From the NCBI GenBank assembly GCA_943330925.2, contig CALQJP020000029.1:1-14860 (forward strand): a stretch of 14,860 nucleotides of DNA, in the 5' to 3' direction. Of the stretch, positions 6,004 through 13,960 are shown piece after piece. Below the pieces are notes generated by a model, which saw only the letters and a list, made by a program, of their open reading frames with translations, was not told the DNA's origin and searched no databases. Origin of the DNA: Chryseobacterium gleum (GTDB lineage: Bacteria > Bacteroidota > Bacteroidia > Flavobacteriales_D > Sanyastnellaceae). The translations under genes were made by a program, and so were the position numbers. Every line of letters starts with the position of its first letter. Position 1 is the first letter of the stretch.

Positions 6004-6224
6004 TGCAAAGCTGAATCCGGATGACATGATAGCTTATTCCTGTGGGGAATAGGTTAGAGGAATAGTATGAGGCAGGATAATAGGGGTTAGCATTACAGGA
6101 CTATAGGGAATGGCAAAGTCTCTTGCTTTGTTGAATGCGGGAATGCCCAGCCCACGACTTCAGTCGTGGGAACGAGATTAAGCAGGATTGTAGGGGACGG
6201 GATTGTAGGATTGTAGGATAATAG
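6004..6224. repeat. Long direct repeat, copy 2 (about 221 bp)
   Basis: This is the second copy of the element at 5066-5282, in the same orientation, so the RelE/Xre operon lies between direct repeats. It lacks three bases after position 6069 relative to copy 1 and carries an extra octamer near its right end. It fills most of the 353-bp gap (5940-6292) between the toxin gene and the protease gene. I see no gene in that gap. Confidence 0.88.
6151..6170. repeat. REP-like palindrome
   Basis: CCCACGACT (6151-6159) and AGTCGTGGG (6162-6170) are perfect 9-bp arms with a 2-base loop. Short GC-rich hairpins of this kind resemble REP elements moved by TnpA-REP (RAYT) or IS200-type transposases. That link is from general knowledge, and no transposase is present here. 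The matching place in copy 1 (about 5218-5236) has lost most of the pairing. Confidence 0.7.
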
Positions 6225-6277
6225 GGCTGAGCCATCGTAGCCCCCTATAATCCTACAATCCCGTCCCCTACATTCCT
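6184..6277. repeat. Long hairpin made of ATTGTAGG-type octamers before the protease gene
   Basis: The left arm 6184-6209 and right arm 6252-6277 pair at 25 of 26 positions. Pairing can continue inward with an 8-base bulge, because the left side has one additional ATTGTAGG unit. The right arm ends 15 bases before the protease ATG, so if transcription starts upstream the hairpin would be in the leader. I see no clear promoter between the hairpin and the gene. TACCTTTA at 6281-6288 is too close to the start and lacks a -33 element. Confidence 0.75.
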
Positions 6278-6292
6278 CCTTACCTTTACCTC

Positions 6293-8911
6293 ATGAACCC
6301 GCGCATCATTCTCATCCTTGCTTGCCTGTTCTTTCTGAACGGAATTCTACCTGCGCAAGAACGCATGACCGGTGAAGCGATTGTACAACTAAAAAGCGAT
6401 CGTGACATTGCAACGTTCGTTTCTGACATGAACGCTCAACTCGGACTAACGGCCGAAGTGAAGGAGTCGCACTGCATCTATGAACGAATGAACCTGTGGC
6501 TCGTAGCGTTCAACGAAGAGCAAATTCCCATGCGCGATTTTCTCTATCATGCGAAGAAGAATACAACGGTCGTGCAAGCACAAGTGAACCACATCGTTGC
6601 GCAACGCCTAGTGCCCGACGATCCTTTTTTCGAACAACAATGGCATCATCAGCAAGCCAACGATCACGACATCGACAGTGAACTGGCGTGGGACATCACC
6701 ACGGGTGGAACTACACCCACGGGCGATGAGATTGTGGTGTGTGTGGTTGAGTTGGGGGGATGTAAATGGAATACCACAGACATCATAGACAACCACTGGG
6801 TGAACGTGCATGAAATTCCACTCAACAACATCGACGACGACAACAACGGCTACATCGACGACTACGACGGATGGAACATCGTGAGCGAAAGCGATGTGAT
6901 TGATCCCGACAGTCACGGCACACGCGTATGCAGCATGATCGGATCGAAGGGCAACAACAACACGGGTGTCGTAGGTGTGAACTGGGATGTGAAAATGATG
7001 ATGGTGCAAATCGGTAGCTCTACCGAAGCCGCAGCTATCGCGGGCTACGTTTATCCGCTTGAAATGCGTCGTCTGTATAATGAAACGAACGGAGCACAAG
7101 GTGCATACGTAGTGGCTACCAATAGCTCGTGGGGCACCGACAACGGACAACCCGCAGACGCTCCTGTTTGGTGTGCTATGTACGACTCACTCGGTGTGCA
7201 CGGCGTGCTGAGTTGCGGGTCGACCAGCAACAACAACACAAACGTTGATCTTTTTGGCGATCTCCCCACCGCATGCCCCAGCGATTACCTCATTTCGGTA
7301 GGACGCACCAACAGCATGGATGTACGTGCATCGGGTGGTTACGGTCTCACCACCATCGACCTCGCTGCTCCCGGCGACGCAGTGTATCTCGCGAATAACA
7401 CGACGTACACAACAACGACAGGCACCTCATTTTCGAGTCCGTGTGTGGCGGGCGCCATCGCACTCTTGTATAGCGCACCGTGCACGGCATTCGACGATAA
7501 TGCGAATGCCAATCCGGCGCAAGCTGCAGCGCTCATGAAAGACTTCATTCTAAACGGTGTCGATACTACTACTCAACTCCTCGGCGAAACCGTGAGCGGT
7601 GGAAGATTGAATGTGCACAACAGCATGCAGCTGCTCATCAACTCGTGCGACAACGGACAATGCATGGCTCCGTATGGACTTGAAGTTTCACAAACACCAG
7701 GCACTCTTAACTACACGATAAGCTGGAATGACCTCATTGCTGCGGAAGACTACCGCATGGAATATCGACCCGTCGGAACTACAGCATGGACATCCATCGA
7801 ATTGAACAACGGCAATACAAGCGTTATTGAAAATTTATTAGCGTGCACTGATTATGAAGCACGAGTAGCCGCCTACTGCACCGACTCACTCAGCATGTGG
7901 TCGCAGATTATCGAATGGGAAACAGACGGTTGCTGTATTCAGCCGCAATCGCTGCAAGTAATTGCCTCAACGCCCAACTCACTCACGCTGCAGTGGAACG
8001 AAGTGCTTGCGGCAAGTGGATACACCATTGTTGCCGCCGATGTAAACGGCAACACACAGCAGTGGCTTACCTCCGCAACAGACACGTTCACCATCAACAA
8101 TCTGACGCCTTGTTCCAACTACACGGTAAGCATCAGTTCTGCATGCAACAACCCGGAAGGAACGGCATACGAAATCCCTGCATTCACGCCAGGCTGCGAA
8201 GATTGCGCATTGATACCCTATTGCGTTACTACCGCCAACTCAGACGTCGAGTTCATCCAGTACGTGCAGGTAGGCGACATCACACACACATCGCTCGGCG
8301 ACAACGGATACGTGCTTGTTTCCGATGTTACGGATACGCTCCACGCAGCTTCAACCTACACTGTTGAATGCACGCCCGGCTATCTGGGCACTGCCTACAA
8401 CGAAAACTTCCGTGTTTGGATCGACTACAACATCGATGGTGATTTTGAAGATGCGAATGAACTCGTGTTTGACCCTGCACCAACCACCATTGCGGTGACG
8501 GGTTCGTTCACGGTTCCCGGATCTATTACCGAAGGTGTTTCACGCATGCGCGTATCCATGGCTTACACGCCCATTAACGCGAACAATGAACCGGATCCAT
8601 GTGGCAACTTAACCTACGGTGAGATTGAAGACTATTGCATCACACTGAGCAATTCAGTAGGCGTTCAGGAGCGAATAGACGCATCTGTTACATTGAGTCC
8701 CAACCCGGCAAATGACTGGATACAGATTCGCGGGTTGCAACAAAAACCTACTGCAGTCATATTGCAAGGGATATATGGAAGAACATACGGCACACTTAAT
8801 TTAAATGAATGGCCTCGATTCACCTTGCCTGCGTTAACCAACGGCACGTACTTCGTGCGAGTGCAATGTGAAAAGGAAACTATGGTGTGGCCGCTCGTGA
8901 TTGTCCATTGA
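6293..8911 (+). CDS. Secreted subtilisin-like (S8) peptidase with fibronectin III and GEVED domains and T9SS tail
   Basis: This 872-residue extracellular protein has a signal peptide at 1-21 (hydrophobic core IILILACLFFLNGIL, cleavage likely near PAQE). The S8 domain is about 140-450: H208 in SHGTRV, the oxyanion Asn N277 in ATNSSWG, and the nucleophile S379 in GTSFSSP. The position of the catalytic Asp is occupied by Glu (E153 in VVCVVELGG), which may alter activity. An acidic IDDDNNGYIDD loop (180-190) could bind calcium. Two fibronectin III-like modules follow (about 458-545 and 548-634), then a GEVED-type domain (about 700-783, ending GEIEDYCI). The C-terminus (about 798-872, LSPNPANDWI and GTYFVRVQ) is a type A T9SS sorting tail, so export passes through the Por/Spr system. 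Its end overlaps or abuts the next gene. There is no Shine-Dalgarno site. Confidence 0.95.
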   Translation: MNPRIILILACLFFLNGILPAQERMTGEAIVQLKSDRDIATFVSDMNAQLGLTAEVKESHCIYERMNLWLVAFNEEQIPMRDFLYHAKKNTTVVQAQVNHIVAQRLVPDDPFFEQQWHHQQANDHDIDSELAWDITTGGTTPTGDEIVVCVVELGGCKWNTTDIIDNHWVNVHEIPLNNIDDDNNGYIDDYDGWNIVSESDVIDPDSHGTRVCSMIGSKGNNNTGVVGVNWDVKMMMVQIGSSTEAAAIAGYVYPLEMRRLYNETNGAQGAYVVATNSSWGTDNGQPADAPVWCAMYDSLGVHGVLSCGSTSNNNTNVDLFGDLPTACPSDYLISVGRTNSMDVRASGGYGLTTIDLAAPGDAVYLANNTTYTTTTGTSFSSPCVAGAIALLYSAPCTAFDDNANANPAQAAALMKDFILNGVDTTTQLLGETVSGGRLNVHNSMQLLINSCDNGQCMAPYGLEVSQTPGTLNYTISWNDLIAAEDYRMEYRPVGTTAWTSIELNNGNTSVIENLLACTDYEARVAAYCTDSLSMWSQIIEWETDGCCIQPQSLQVIASTPNSLTLQWNEVLAASGYTIVAADVNGNTQQWLTSATDTFTINNLTPCSNYTVSISSACNNPEGTAYEIPAFTPGCEDCALIPYCVTTANSDVEFIQYVQVGDITHTSLGDNGYVLVSDVTDTLHAASTYTVECTPGYLGTAYNENFRVWIDYNIDGDFEDANELVFDPAPTTIAVTGSFTVPGSITEGVSRMRVSMAYTPINANNEPDPCGNLTYGEIEDYCITLSNSVGVQERIDASVTLSPNPANDWIQIRGLQQKPTAVILQGIYGRTYGTLNLNEWPRFTLPALTNGTYFVRVQCEKETMVWPLVIVH

Positions 8912-9857
8912 CGTGAACTTCCTCTCAGAACATACTACGCCGATTGAATACACACCACTGCTGCACAAGCTGTGTTTGGAACGCAACATCCGCATCGATG
9001 TGAAGCGTCTCGACCTGTTGCATCCATTGGTAAACGGGAACAAGTGGTTTAAACTAAAATACAATGTAGAGCGAGCGCTTGCTTCCGACCACCGCACACT
9101 CGTGACATTCGGTGGGGCGTGGAGTAACCACATACATGCAACTGCCGCTGCAGGCGCGTTGAGCGGTTTGCGCACCATCGGCATCATACGCGGGGAAGAA
9201 CCGAAAGTGTATAGCAACACACTTCAATTCGCGAAAGAGCAAGGCATGGAGCTGCACTTTGTGAGCCGCCTAGACTATGAAGAACGCAACACCGAAGAGT
9301 TTAAAGCCTGGTTGCATGATCAATATGGCTCCTTCCATTTAGTGCCCGAGGGCGGCTCGAATTACTACGGTGTAAACGGCTGCATGGAAATTCTTTCCGA
9401 ATCGGATATTCAGACGTATTCGCATGTTGCTTGTGCATGCGGCACGGGTGCGACACTGGCAGGCATGCTTATCAGCGCAAAAAACAACCTTCAATTCATT
9501 GGATTCTCTGCGCTGAAAGGAGGTGATTTTCTGCACGATGAAGTAATCAAACACATTGAGTATTTCCTGATGGATCGTGAGCTTGCAGAAGAGTATCGAG
9601 AGTACTTCACAATCGACAGCGAACATCACTTCGGTGGTTACGGAAAATGGAATGACGAACTCATTGCATTCATCCAACAGATTGAACGAGATCATCACAT
9701 TCCGCTCGATCAGGTATATACCGGAAAGGCGCTATTCGGATTACTAAACCAAATTGAAAACGGATTAATCGCCGAAGGCAGCAACATACTTTTTGTGCAC
9801 AGCGGAGGGCTGCAAGGAAGACAAGGGTGTGAGCCTTTATCGCTTCTTAATCCATAA
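8901..9857 (+). CDS. PLP-dependent ACC deaminase / D-cysteine desulfhydrase-like enzyme
   Basis: This is a fold type II PLP enzyme of up to 318 residues in the family annotated as ACC deaminase/D-cysteine desulfhydrase. GNKWFKLKYN at 46-55 holds the probable PLP lysine K51. GGAWSNHIHATAAA at 71-84 is the substrate and cofactor binding segment, CGTGATLAGM at 180-189 is the phosphate loop, and HSGGLQG is at 300-306. Sequence alone does not separate ACC deaminase from D-cysteine desulfhydrase, and the latter is commoner outside plant-associated bacteria. No in-frame ATG precedes residue 116, so the start is non-ATG: TTG at 8901 (11-bp overlap with the protease) or GTG at 8913 (one base after its stop, 314 residues). 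Either way it is probably co-transcribed with the protease. Its end overlaps the convergent EnvC-like gene by 21 bp. Confidence 0.92.
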   Translation: MSIDVNFLSEHTTPIEYTPLLHKLCLERNIRIDVKRLDLLHPLVNGNKWFKLKYNVERALASDHRTLVTFGGAWSNHIHATAAAGALSGLRTIGIIRGEEPKVYSNTLQFAKEQGMELHFVSRLDYEERNTEEFKAWLHDQYGSFHLVPEGGSNYYGVNGCMEILSESDIQTYSHVACACGTGATLAGMLISAKNNLQFIGFSALKGGDFLHDEVIKHIEYFLMDRELAEEYREYFTIDSEHHFGGYGKWNDELIAFIQQIERDHHIPLDQVYTGKALFGLLNQIENGLIAEGSNILFVHSGGLQGRQGCEPLSLLNP

Positions 9858-11225
9858 CTCCGGATTCTGCGCCGCACCGGCTTCAGCACCGACTTTCCAC
9901 ACTTCGAAGTGCAGTGTATAGTCTTCGCCATCGTACATGATGGTACCCAACTTTTGCTTGGCAGAAACCGCGTCGCCAATTTTCACCGACACTGTTTCCA
10001 AACCTGAGTAAACCGTCTTGTAAGATCCATGCGTCACAATCACGTTTTGACCTGCACCCGGTATGTTGAAGATCGATGTCACCTTCCCACTGAATACAGC
10101 GAGAGCAGAAGCGTTTTTATCCGTCGTAAAATCTACACCCTTGTTGTTAATGGTAACCTGCGCCAACGAAGGGTGCGCGTGTGTTCCGAAATGTGATGTG
10201 ATAACACCCGCACTCACAGGCCAAGGCAAACCGCCCTTGTTTTTTTCGAAGTCTTTGTTCACGAGAACCGTCTCGGGCGCCAAGGCCATAGCAGTTGTCT
10301 TCTTGGCCGTTTCAGCAGCTGGGGCAGCTGCAGTTGTAGATTTTGCGGTTGTAGTTGCGGTTGTTCCCGTTGTTGCTGTTGAGGCTGATGCCTTCTTAGC
10401 TGCTGCCTCCTTTGCAGCGAGGGCCGCTGCGGCTTTCTTCTCTTCGGCCATTTTCTTCTCGTTCTCCTTGCGAATCTCTTCCGCGATAACAGACTGTATG
10501 CGCGCGGTCAGTTTGTCGCGATCAGCCTTTTGCTTGTCTTGCTGCTTGCGCAACTTCGACTCTTCCTTCTTCAACGACTGCAATCGTTGTTGTTGCTCTG
10601 TTTTGTCTGCCTCCACCTCGCGGCGCTCGCGCTCCTTCGCATCGGCCAATTGTGCCTTGCTGGTCTTGTCGCGTTCCAACTCATCAACGCTCGACTTAAT
10701 CTCTTCTTGCTTACCGAGAATCATGAACGCCTGCTTCTTACGTGCGTCGGCATAGCGCTGCGTCATCTTCAGGCGCTTGTAGGCCTGGTGAAAATCGGCC
10801 GATGCAAAAATGTACATGAGCTTGTCGTAGCTGGTGCGCTGGCGAAACGCATTGTAGATCATGCGGCCATACTCCTGCTTCATTTGACCTACCTGGCCCT
10901 CCATCTCGCCGATGTAGTGATTCTTGCGCTTTATCTCGCCGTCGATGGTGTGAATGTCATTGTTGAGGTTGCCGATCAATTGCTCACGAAACGCCAGTTG
11001 CTCATTCAACAGTTGCACCTGACGAATGGTCGATTTCTGCTGGCGCTCGGAATCACGAATCATCTTCTTCGTTTGCTCAATCTTTCCATTGATGTCGTCG
11101 CGTTGCTTTTGCAAGTCCTTTTTCGATTGTGCAACTCCTTGCCATACGGGCACCGCAAGCAAGAAAAACATCACCATGGCCAATGTCAGCCAAAGCGCGT
11201 TCGAACGTTGTATTTGTTTCTCCAT
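9837..11225 (-). CDS. EnvC-like murein hydrolase activator (coiled coil plus degenerate LytM/M23 domain)
   Basis: This 462-residue envelope protein starts with a signal anchor or signal peptide (LWLTLAMVMFFLLAVPVW, 11-28). A long charged coiled coil runs from about 34 to 260, broken by a helical segment near 120-155. A low-complexity A/K/T linker spans about 262-315, and a LytM/M23 domain about 335-458. In active M23 enzymes zinc is held by HxxxD and HxH. Here the first motif reads INNKGVDF, with Asn where the His should be, and the second reads YTLHFE, with Thr for the first His. The domain is therefore probably not catalytic and acts, like EnvC, by activating a cell wall amidase at division sites. 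It is the last gene of the operon, 6 bases after the DUF4292 gene, and overlaps the convergent PLP enzyme gene by 21 bp. Confidence 0.93.
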   Translation of the reverse strand: MEKQIQRSNALWLTLAMVMFFLLAVPVWQGVAQSKKDLQKQRDDINGKIEQTKKMIRDSERQQKSTIRQVQLLNEQLAFREQLIGNLNNDIHTIDGEIKRKNHYIGEMEGQVGQMKQEYGRMIYNAFRQRTSYDKLMYIFASADFHQAYKRLKMTQRYADARKKQAFMILGKQEEIKSSVDELERDKTSKAQLADAKERERREVEADKTEQQQRLQSLKKEESKLRKQQDKQKADRDKLTARIQSVIAEEIRKENEKKMAEEKKAAAALAAKEAAAKKASASTATTGTTATTTAKSTTAAAPAAETAKKTTAMALAPETVLVNKDFEKNKGGLPWPVSAGVITSHFGTHAHPSLAQVTINNKGVDFTTDKNASALAVFSGKVTSIFNIPGAGQNVIVTHGSYKTVYSGLETVSVKIGDAVSAKQKLGTIMYDGEDYTLHFEVWKVGAEAGAAQNPELWIKKR

Positions 11226-11231
11226 GGCCTG

Positions 11232-12140
11232 TTATAGAGTATCTCTTCGCACGTAATCGACGGGGATTTCAAACGGAAACTCGTATGCCTTGCCCGACGC
11301 TAGCTTGGTTATTTCATAATTCAATACCTGCTTCACCTGCGGATTCGATATCGTCAAACGGCATTTTGCAGGATAAAATTGCTCTTCACTTGAATGGAAG
11401 TCATTGTACGAAATCTCCAACGTGCGCTGACGCAACAAATCATTGAAGATCGATTTCACCAATCGAAACTGAGCCGCTTCAAACCAATAACGCGAAACAA
11501 TGAGTTCGTCGGCATCGTCGCTTTTGCGCATGGTGCGCTGGAAGCGCGGATCATCAGGGTTAACGAGTATCGTGTCGCTTTCCAGTTTTCGGTCGTCAAC
11601 ACCTACCACACGGCGCACCTTGCGTCGATACTTCGAAATGAGCAAGTAATCGTCGCCATCTACTTCGCTGCGGAAACGTCTTTCATCTTTCTCCAGGCCT
11701 ATTGCGTTGCCCACGAGCAACTGCTGCAGCATCTCAAAATCGAACGCAGTGCCTACAAGTTTATTTACATCTTCGAAATTGCCGAGGTAATAAAACTTAT
11801 TATCCGGAATCTTCGAGAGGTACTTCAAACTATCGGGAGTAATCATCACGCGGATCATTTCGATGCCCAGCGCCGGTGTGATTGAAACCCAAATAAGACT
11901 GTCCTTCCGCATGCGAATGGTGGCCTTGAATCCGCTCGATTCCGTTTCAGTTCCGAAGTCAGCATCTACCTTCATCCCCAACCAATCATAATCGAAACGC
12001 GACTCGTTGTAACGCTTCAGCACAAAGCCTGCGGTTCTATTCTTGACAGCCTTTTCTTTTGCCGCACGCTCGGTAGACTTGCAGGCAGATAGCACCATGG
12101 TGAGTGCCGTGATTAAAAACAACACAGCCGACCGATTCAT
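11232..12140 (-). CDS. DUF4292 family lipoprotein
   Basis: From the ATG at 12140 this is a 302-residue protein with a lipoprotein signal (LITALTMVLSAC, lipidation at C20). It matches the Bacteroidota-specific DUF4292 family. Supporting segments are the DSLIWVSITPALGIEMIRVMI stretch split around residues 80-100, PDNKFYYLGNF further on, and the C-terminal PAKCRLTIS with YEFPFEIPVDY. Its predicted periplasmic beta-rich fold recalls LolA/LolB-like lipid carriers, but function is not established. The frame is open further up to a TTG at 12212 that overlaps the TPR stop. I prefer the ATG because it places the signal peptide at the N-terminus and leaves a 68-base gap. It lies between a TPR lipoprotein and an EnvC-like protein, suggesting an envelope role. 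Confidence 0.88.
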   Translation of the reverse strand: MNRSAVLFLITALTMVLSACKSTERAAKEKAVKNRTAGFVLKRYNESRFDYDWLGMKVDADFGTETESSGFKATIRMRKDSLIWVSITPALGIEMIRVMITPDSLKYLSKIPDNKFYYLGNFEDVNKLVGTAFDFEMLQQLLVGNAIGLEKDERRFRSEVDGDDYLLISKYRRKVRRVVGVDDRKLESDTILVNPDDPRFQRTMRKSDDADELIVSRYWFEAAQFRLVKSIFNDLLRQRTLEISYNDFHSSEEQFYPAKCRLTISNPQVKQVLNYEITKLASGKAYEFPFEIPVDYVRRDTL

Positions 12141-12208
12141 CAGACGGTGGACGCGCAGCAGCGCGTCCTTACCGGGAACATTAGTGAAGGGTATGCTGTC
12201 GTACGTTC

Positions 12209-13957
12209 TCAATCGATATAACGTCGTTGGTTCAACTTATCGCTCACCTTCGCGCTAGCTCCGGGCTTAGCCGCAGCTTGCTTCCACTCGTTCACTGCTT
12301 CATCGGTTTTGCCCAAATGAAAAAGTATATCGCCCAGGTGCTCATGCATGTCGGCTGAAACTTCACCATGCGCCATCGCCTTCTTCATCCACACCAATGC
12401 CTCTTCATGCTTTCCCTGACGGAACAACACATATGCGTAGGTGTCTTCGAAGGAAGCCATGCCCGGTTGCAACTCATTGGAACGTGCCGACAAGTTCGCG
12501 GCACTGTCGAGCTTCGCCTTGCGCAACGCGAGGTAGTAGGCGTAATTATTCATCACAAACACATCAGCAGGGTCAATGCGCAAGGCCTCTTCAAATGCCG
12601 CATCCGACTTGTCGAACTGCTTCAACGAATTGTACGACTCACCAAGAGCTGCATAAAAACGTTTCAGTAAAATCGGATTATCGACCACCAACTCTTTTCC
12701 CAAATTAAAAGCATCTACCGCCTTCGCCGGGTTCTTCTGTTGTTGCTGTGCAAGGCCATTGAAGTAGTAGAATTCGGGCACCAGCGGATACAATTCGAGG
12801 GCCTTGGGCGCGTCTTTGGAGAGTGCTGCGAAATCAGAAATCTCGGCCTCAAGCTCCAGCACCTGCTTCCATATCAAACTCATGGAAGCACCAAGCTCCA
12901 GGGCCTTTTTGTATTTCTGAAGCGCTTCGTTCAGCTTTCCGTCGCGCGCCAAAAAATCGCCATACATAGCGTATGCCTTGGCCTCGTTGGGGTGGACCTG
13001 CTCGGTTAGCACGAGAAGCGCATATGCATCGGGCAAGCGCTCAGGGCGCTGCTGTGTGAGCGAATAGTAACGCATGAGAACCATTACCTTCTGGTCGATG
13101 GGCACATCGGTGGTTGCAAAGGCTAGTTTCAATTCGTCATACGAACGCTTCTCATCGCCTTGTGTGGCGTAATATTCAGACAACTGCCAATGTACCTGAC
13201 CGTTGGAAGGATCGGCCTTCACCATGTTTTCAAGCGATTTCGCAGCCTTATCCTTTATCCCGTAGCGCTGATAAAACTGCGCAGCCATGCCCCAATAGCG
13301 CGGCTCATCGGGATATTGCTCTGCTAAACGCTCGAGCTCCAAGCCGGCTTTTTCATATTGCTTCAACTGCTCGTAGAGCAAATGTTTTTGAACGCTCAAC
13401 TCTTCGTAGATACCCGTCTTGCTTTCAAGCAAATCGTAGGTTGCAATGGCGTCTTGCTGCTTATTCGCATACAACTGCACATTGGCCAACTCGTAGATCA
13501 TTTCGTAATTGTCGGGGCTCAGTCGCACCACTTCACGAAAGGCCTTTATGGCGGCGTCATACTTCGAAAGCGATGCGTACGACTGTGCAAGTAGTTGCTG
13601 ATACCACGCGTTTTGCGGGTCTGATTCCACACAAATCTTCGCGTGAGTTAATGCCTCAGCCGCGTTATTCAACTCACTCAATTCGTATTTACCCACTTCA
13701 TAGTGCACGGCAGCGTTGCGGGGCTCGAGGCCTACGCATTGCACAAATAGCTCGTGCGCTTTGGCTTTATTTCCCTTTGCCTTCTCGAGTTGTGCTTTGA
13801 AAAACACTTCCTGAAAATGCGTATCGACCGTAGGGTTCAATTGCTCCGGTTCTACTTCACCCGACTCTCCCTTGCGCGATGAGCGGGCATCTTTGGAGCC
13901 CTTGCAACCTGCCAATAGCAGCAGCAAAAAAAGAAGGTATGTGATAGATCTGGTCAA
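12209..13957 (-). CDS. Tetratricopeptide repeat lipoprotein
   Basis: This 582-residue protein has a lipoprotein signal (YLLFLLLLLAGC, lipidation at C18) and a short basic and serine-rich linker. A nearly continuous array of TPR or TPR-like helical hairpins follows from about 45 to 570. Clear repeats include AWYQQLLAQSYASLSKYDAA near 117-136 and RFYAALGESYNSLKQFDKS in the 430-460 region. Such arrays are protein-protein interaction scaffolds, so it probably assembles an envelope complex on the periplasmic side of a membrane. The start is TTG: an in-frame TAA stop, which is the stop of the upstream nucleotidyltransferase gene's region, lies two codons before it and no other suitable start precedes the signal peptide. 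Only three bases separate it from the upstream gene, so reinitiation is likely. Confidence 0.92.
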   Translation of the reverse strand: MTRSITYLLFLLLLLAGCKGSKDARSSRKGESGEVEPEQLNPTVDTHFQEVFFKAQLEKAKGNKAKAHELFVQCVGLEPRNAAVHYEVGKYELSELNNAAEALTHAKICVESDPQNAWYQQLLAQSYASLSKYDAAIKAFREVVRLSPDNYEMIYELANVQLYANKQQDAIATYDLLESKTGIYEELSVQKHLLYEQLKQYEKAGLELERLAEQYPDEPRYWGMAAQFYQRYGIKDKAAKSLENMVKADPSNGQVHWQLSEYYATQGDEKRSYDELKLAFATTDVPIDQKVMVLMRYYSLTQQRPERLPDAYALLVLTEQVHPNEAKAYAMYGDFLARDGKLNEALQKYKKALELGASMSLIWKQVLELEAEISDFAALSKDAPKALELYPLVPEFYYFNGLAQQQQKNPAKAVDAFNLGKELVVDNPILLKRFYAALGESYNSLKQFDKSDAAFEEALRIDPADVFVMNNYAYYLALRKAKLDSAANLSARSNELQPGMASFEDTYAYVLFRQGKHEEALVWMKKAMAHGEVSADMHEHLGDILFHLGKTDEAVNEWKQAAAKPGASAKVSDKLNQRRYID

Positions 13958-13960
13958 CGC

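Noticed and set aside
6004..6224. Insertion sequence with a transposase
   Set aside because: No reading frame in or near the repeat resembles a transposase, and there are no terminal inverted repeats with target duplications that I can see.
2505..6292. Chromosomal integron cassette array with toxin-antitoxin cassettes
   Set aside because: The spacers are octamer arrays or a long direct repeat, not attC sites. I found no consistent pair of RYYYAAC and GTTRRRY core sites, genes face both ways, and no integrase is present.
7897..8367. Plus-strand reading frame of 156 residues inside the protease gene
   Set aside because: It is out of frame with well-supported fibronectin and GEVED coding sequence and has an Arg/Cys/His-rich composition without domain likeness.
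10063..11237. Two long plus-strand reading frames rich in Leu, Val, Ser and Ala opposite the EnvC-like gene
   Set aside because: They are the antisense of a coiled coil and an A/K/T-rich linker, and the composition is what such antisense reading gives. The minus-strand gene has a signal segment and a recognisable domain.
12141..12212. TTG start at 12212 for the DUF4292 lipoprotein
   Set aside because: It would put 24 residues before the lipoprotein signal. The ATG at 12140 gives a standard signal peptide.
13114..13800. Plus-strand reading frame of 228 residues opposite the TPR gene
   Set aside because: It is a shadow of helical repeat coding sequence on the minus strand, with Arg/Ser-rich random-looking composition.
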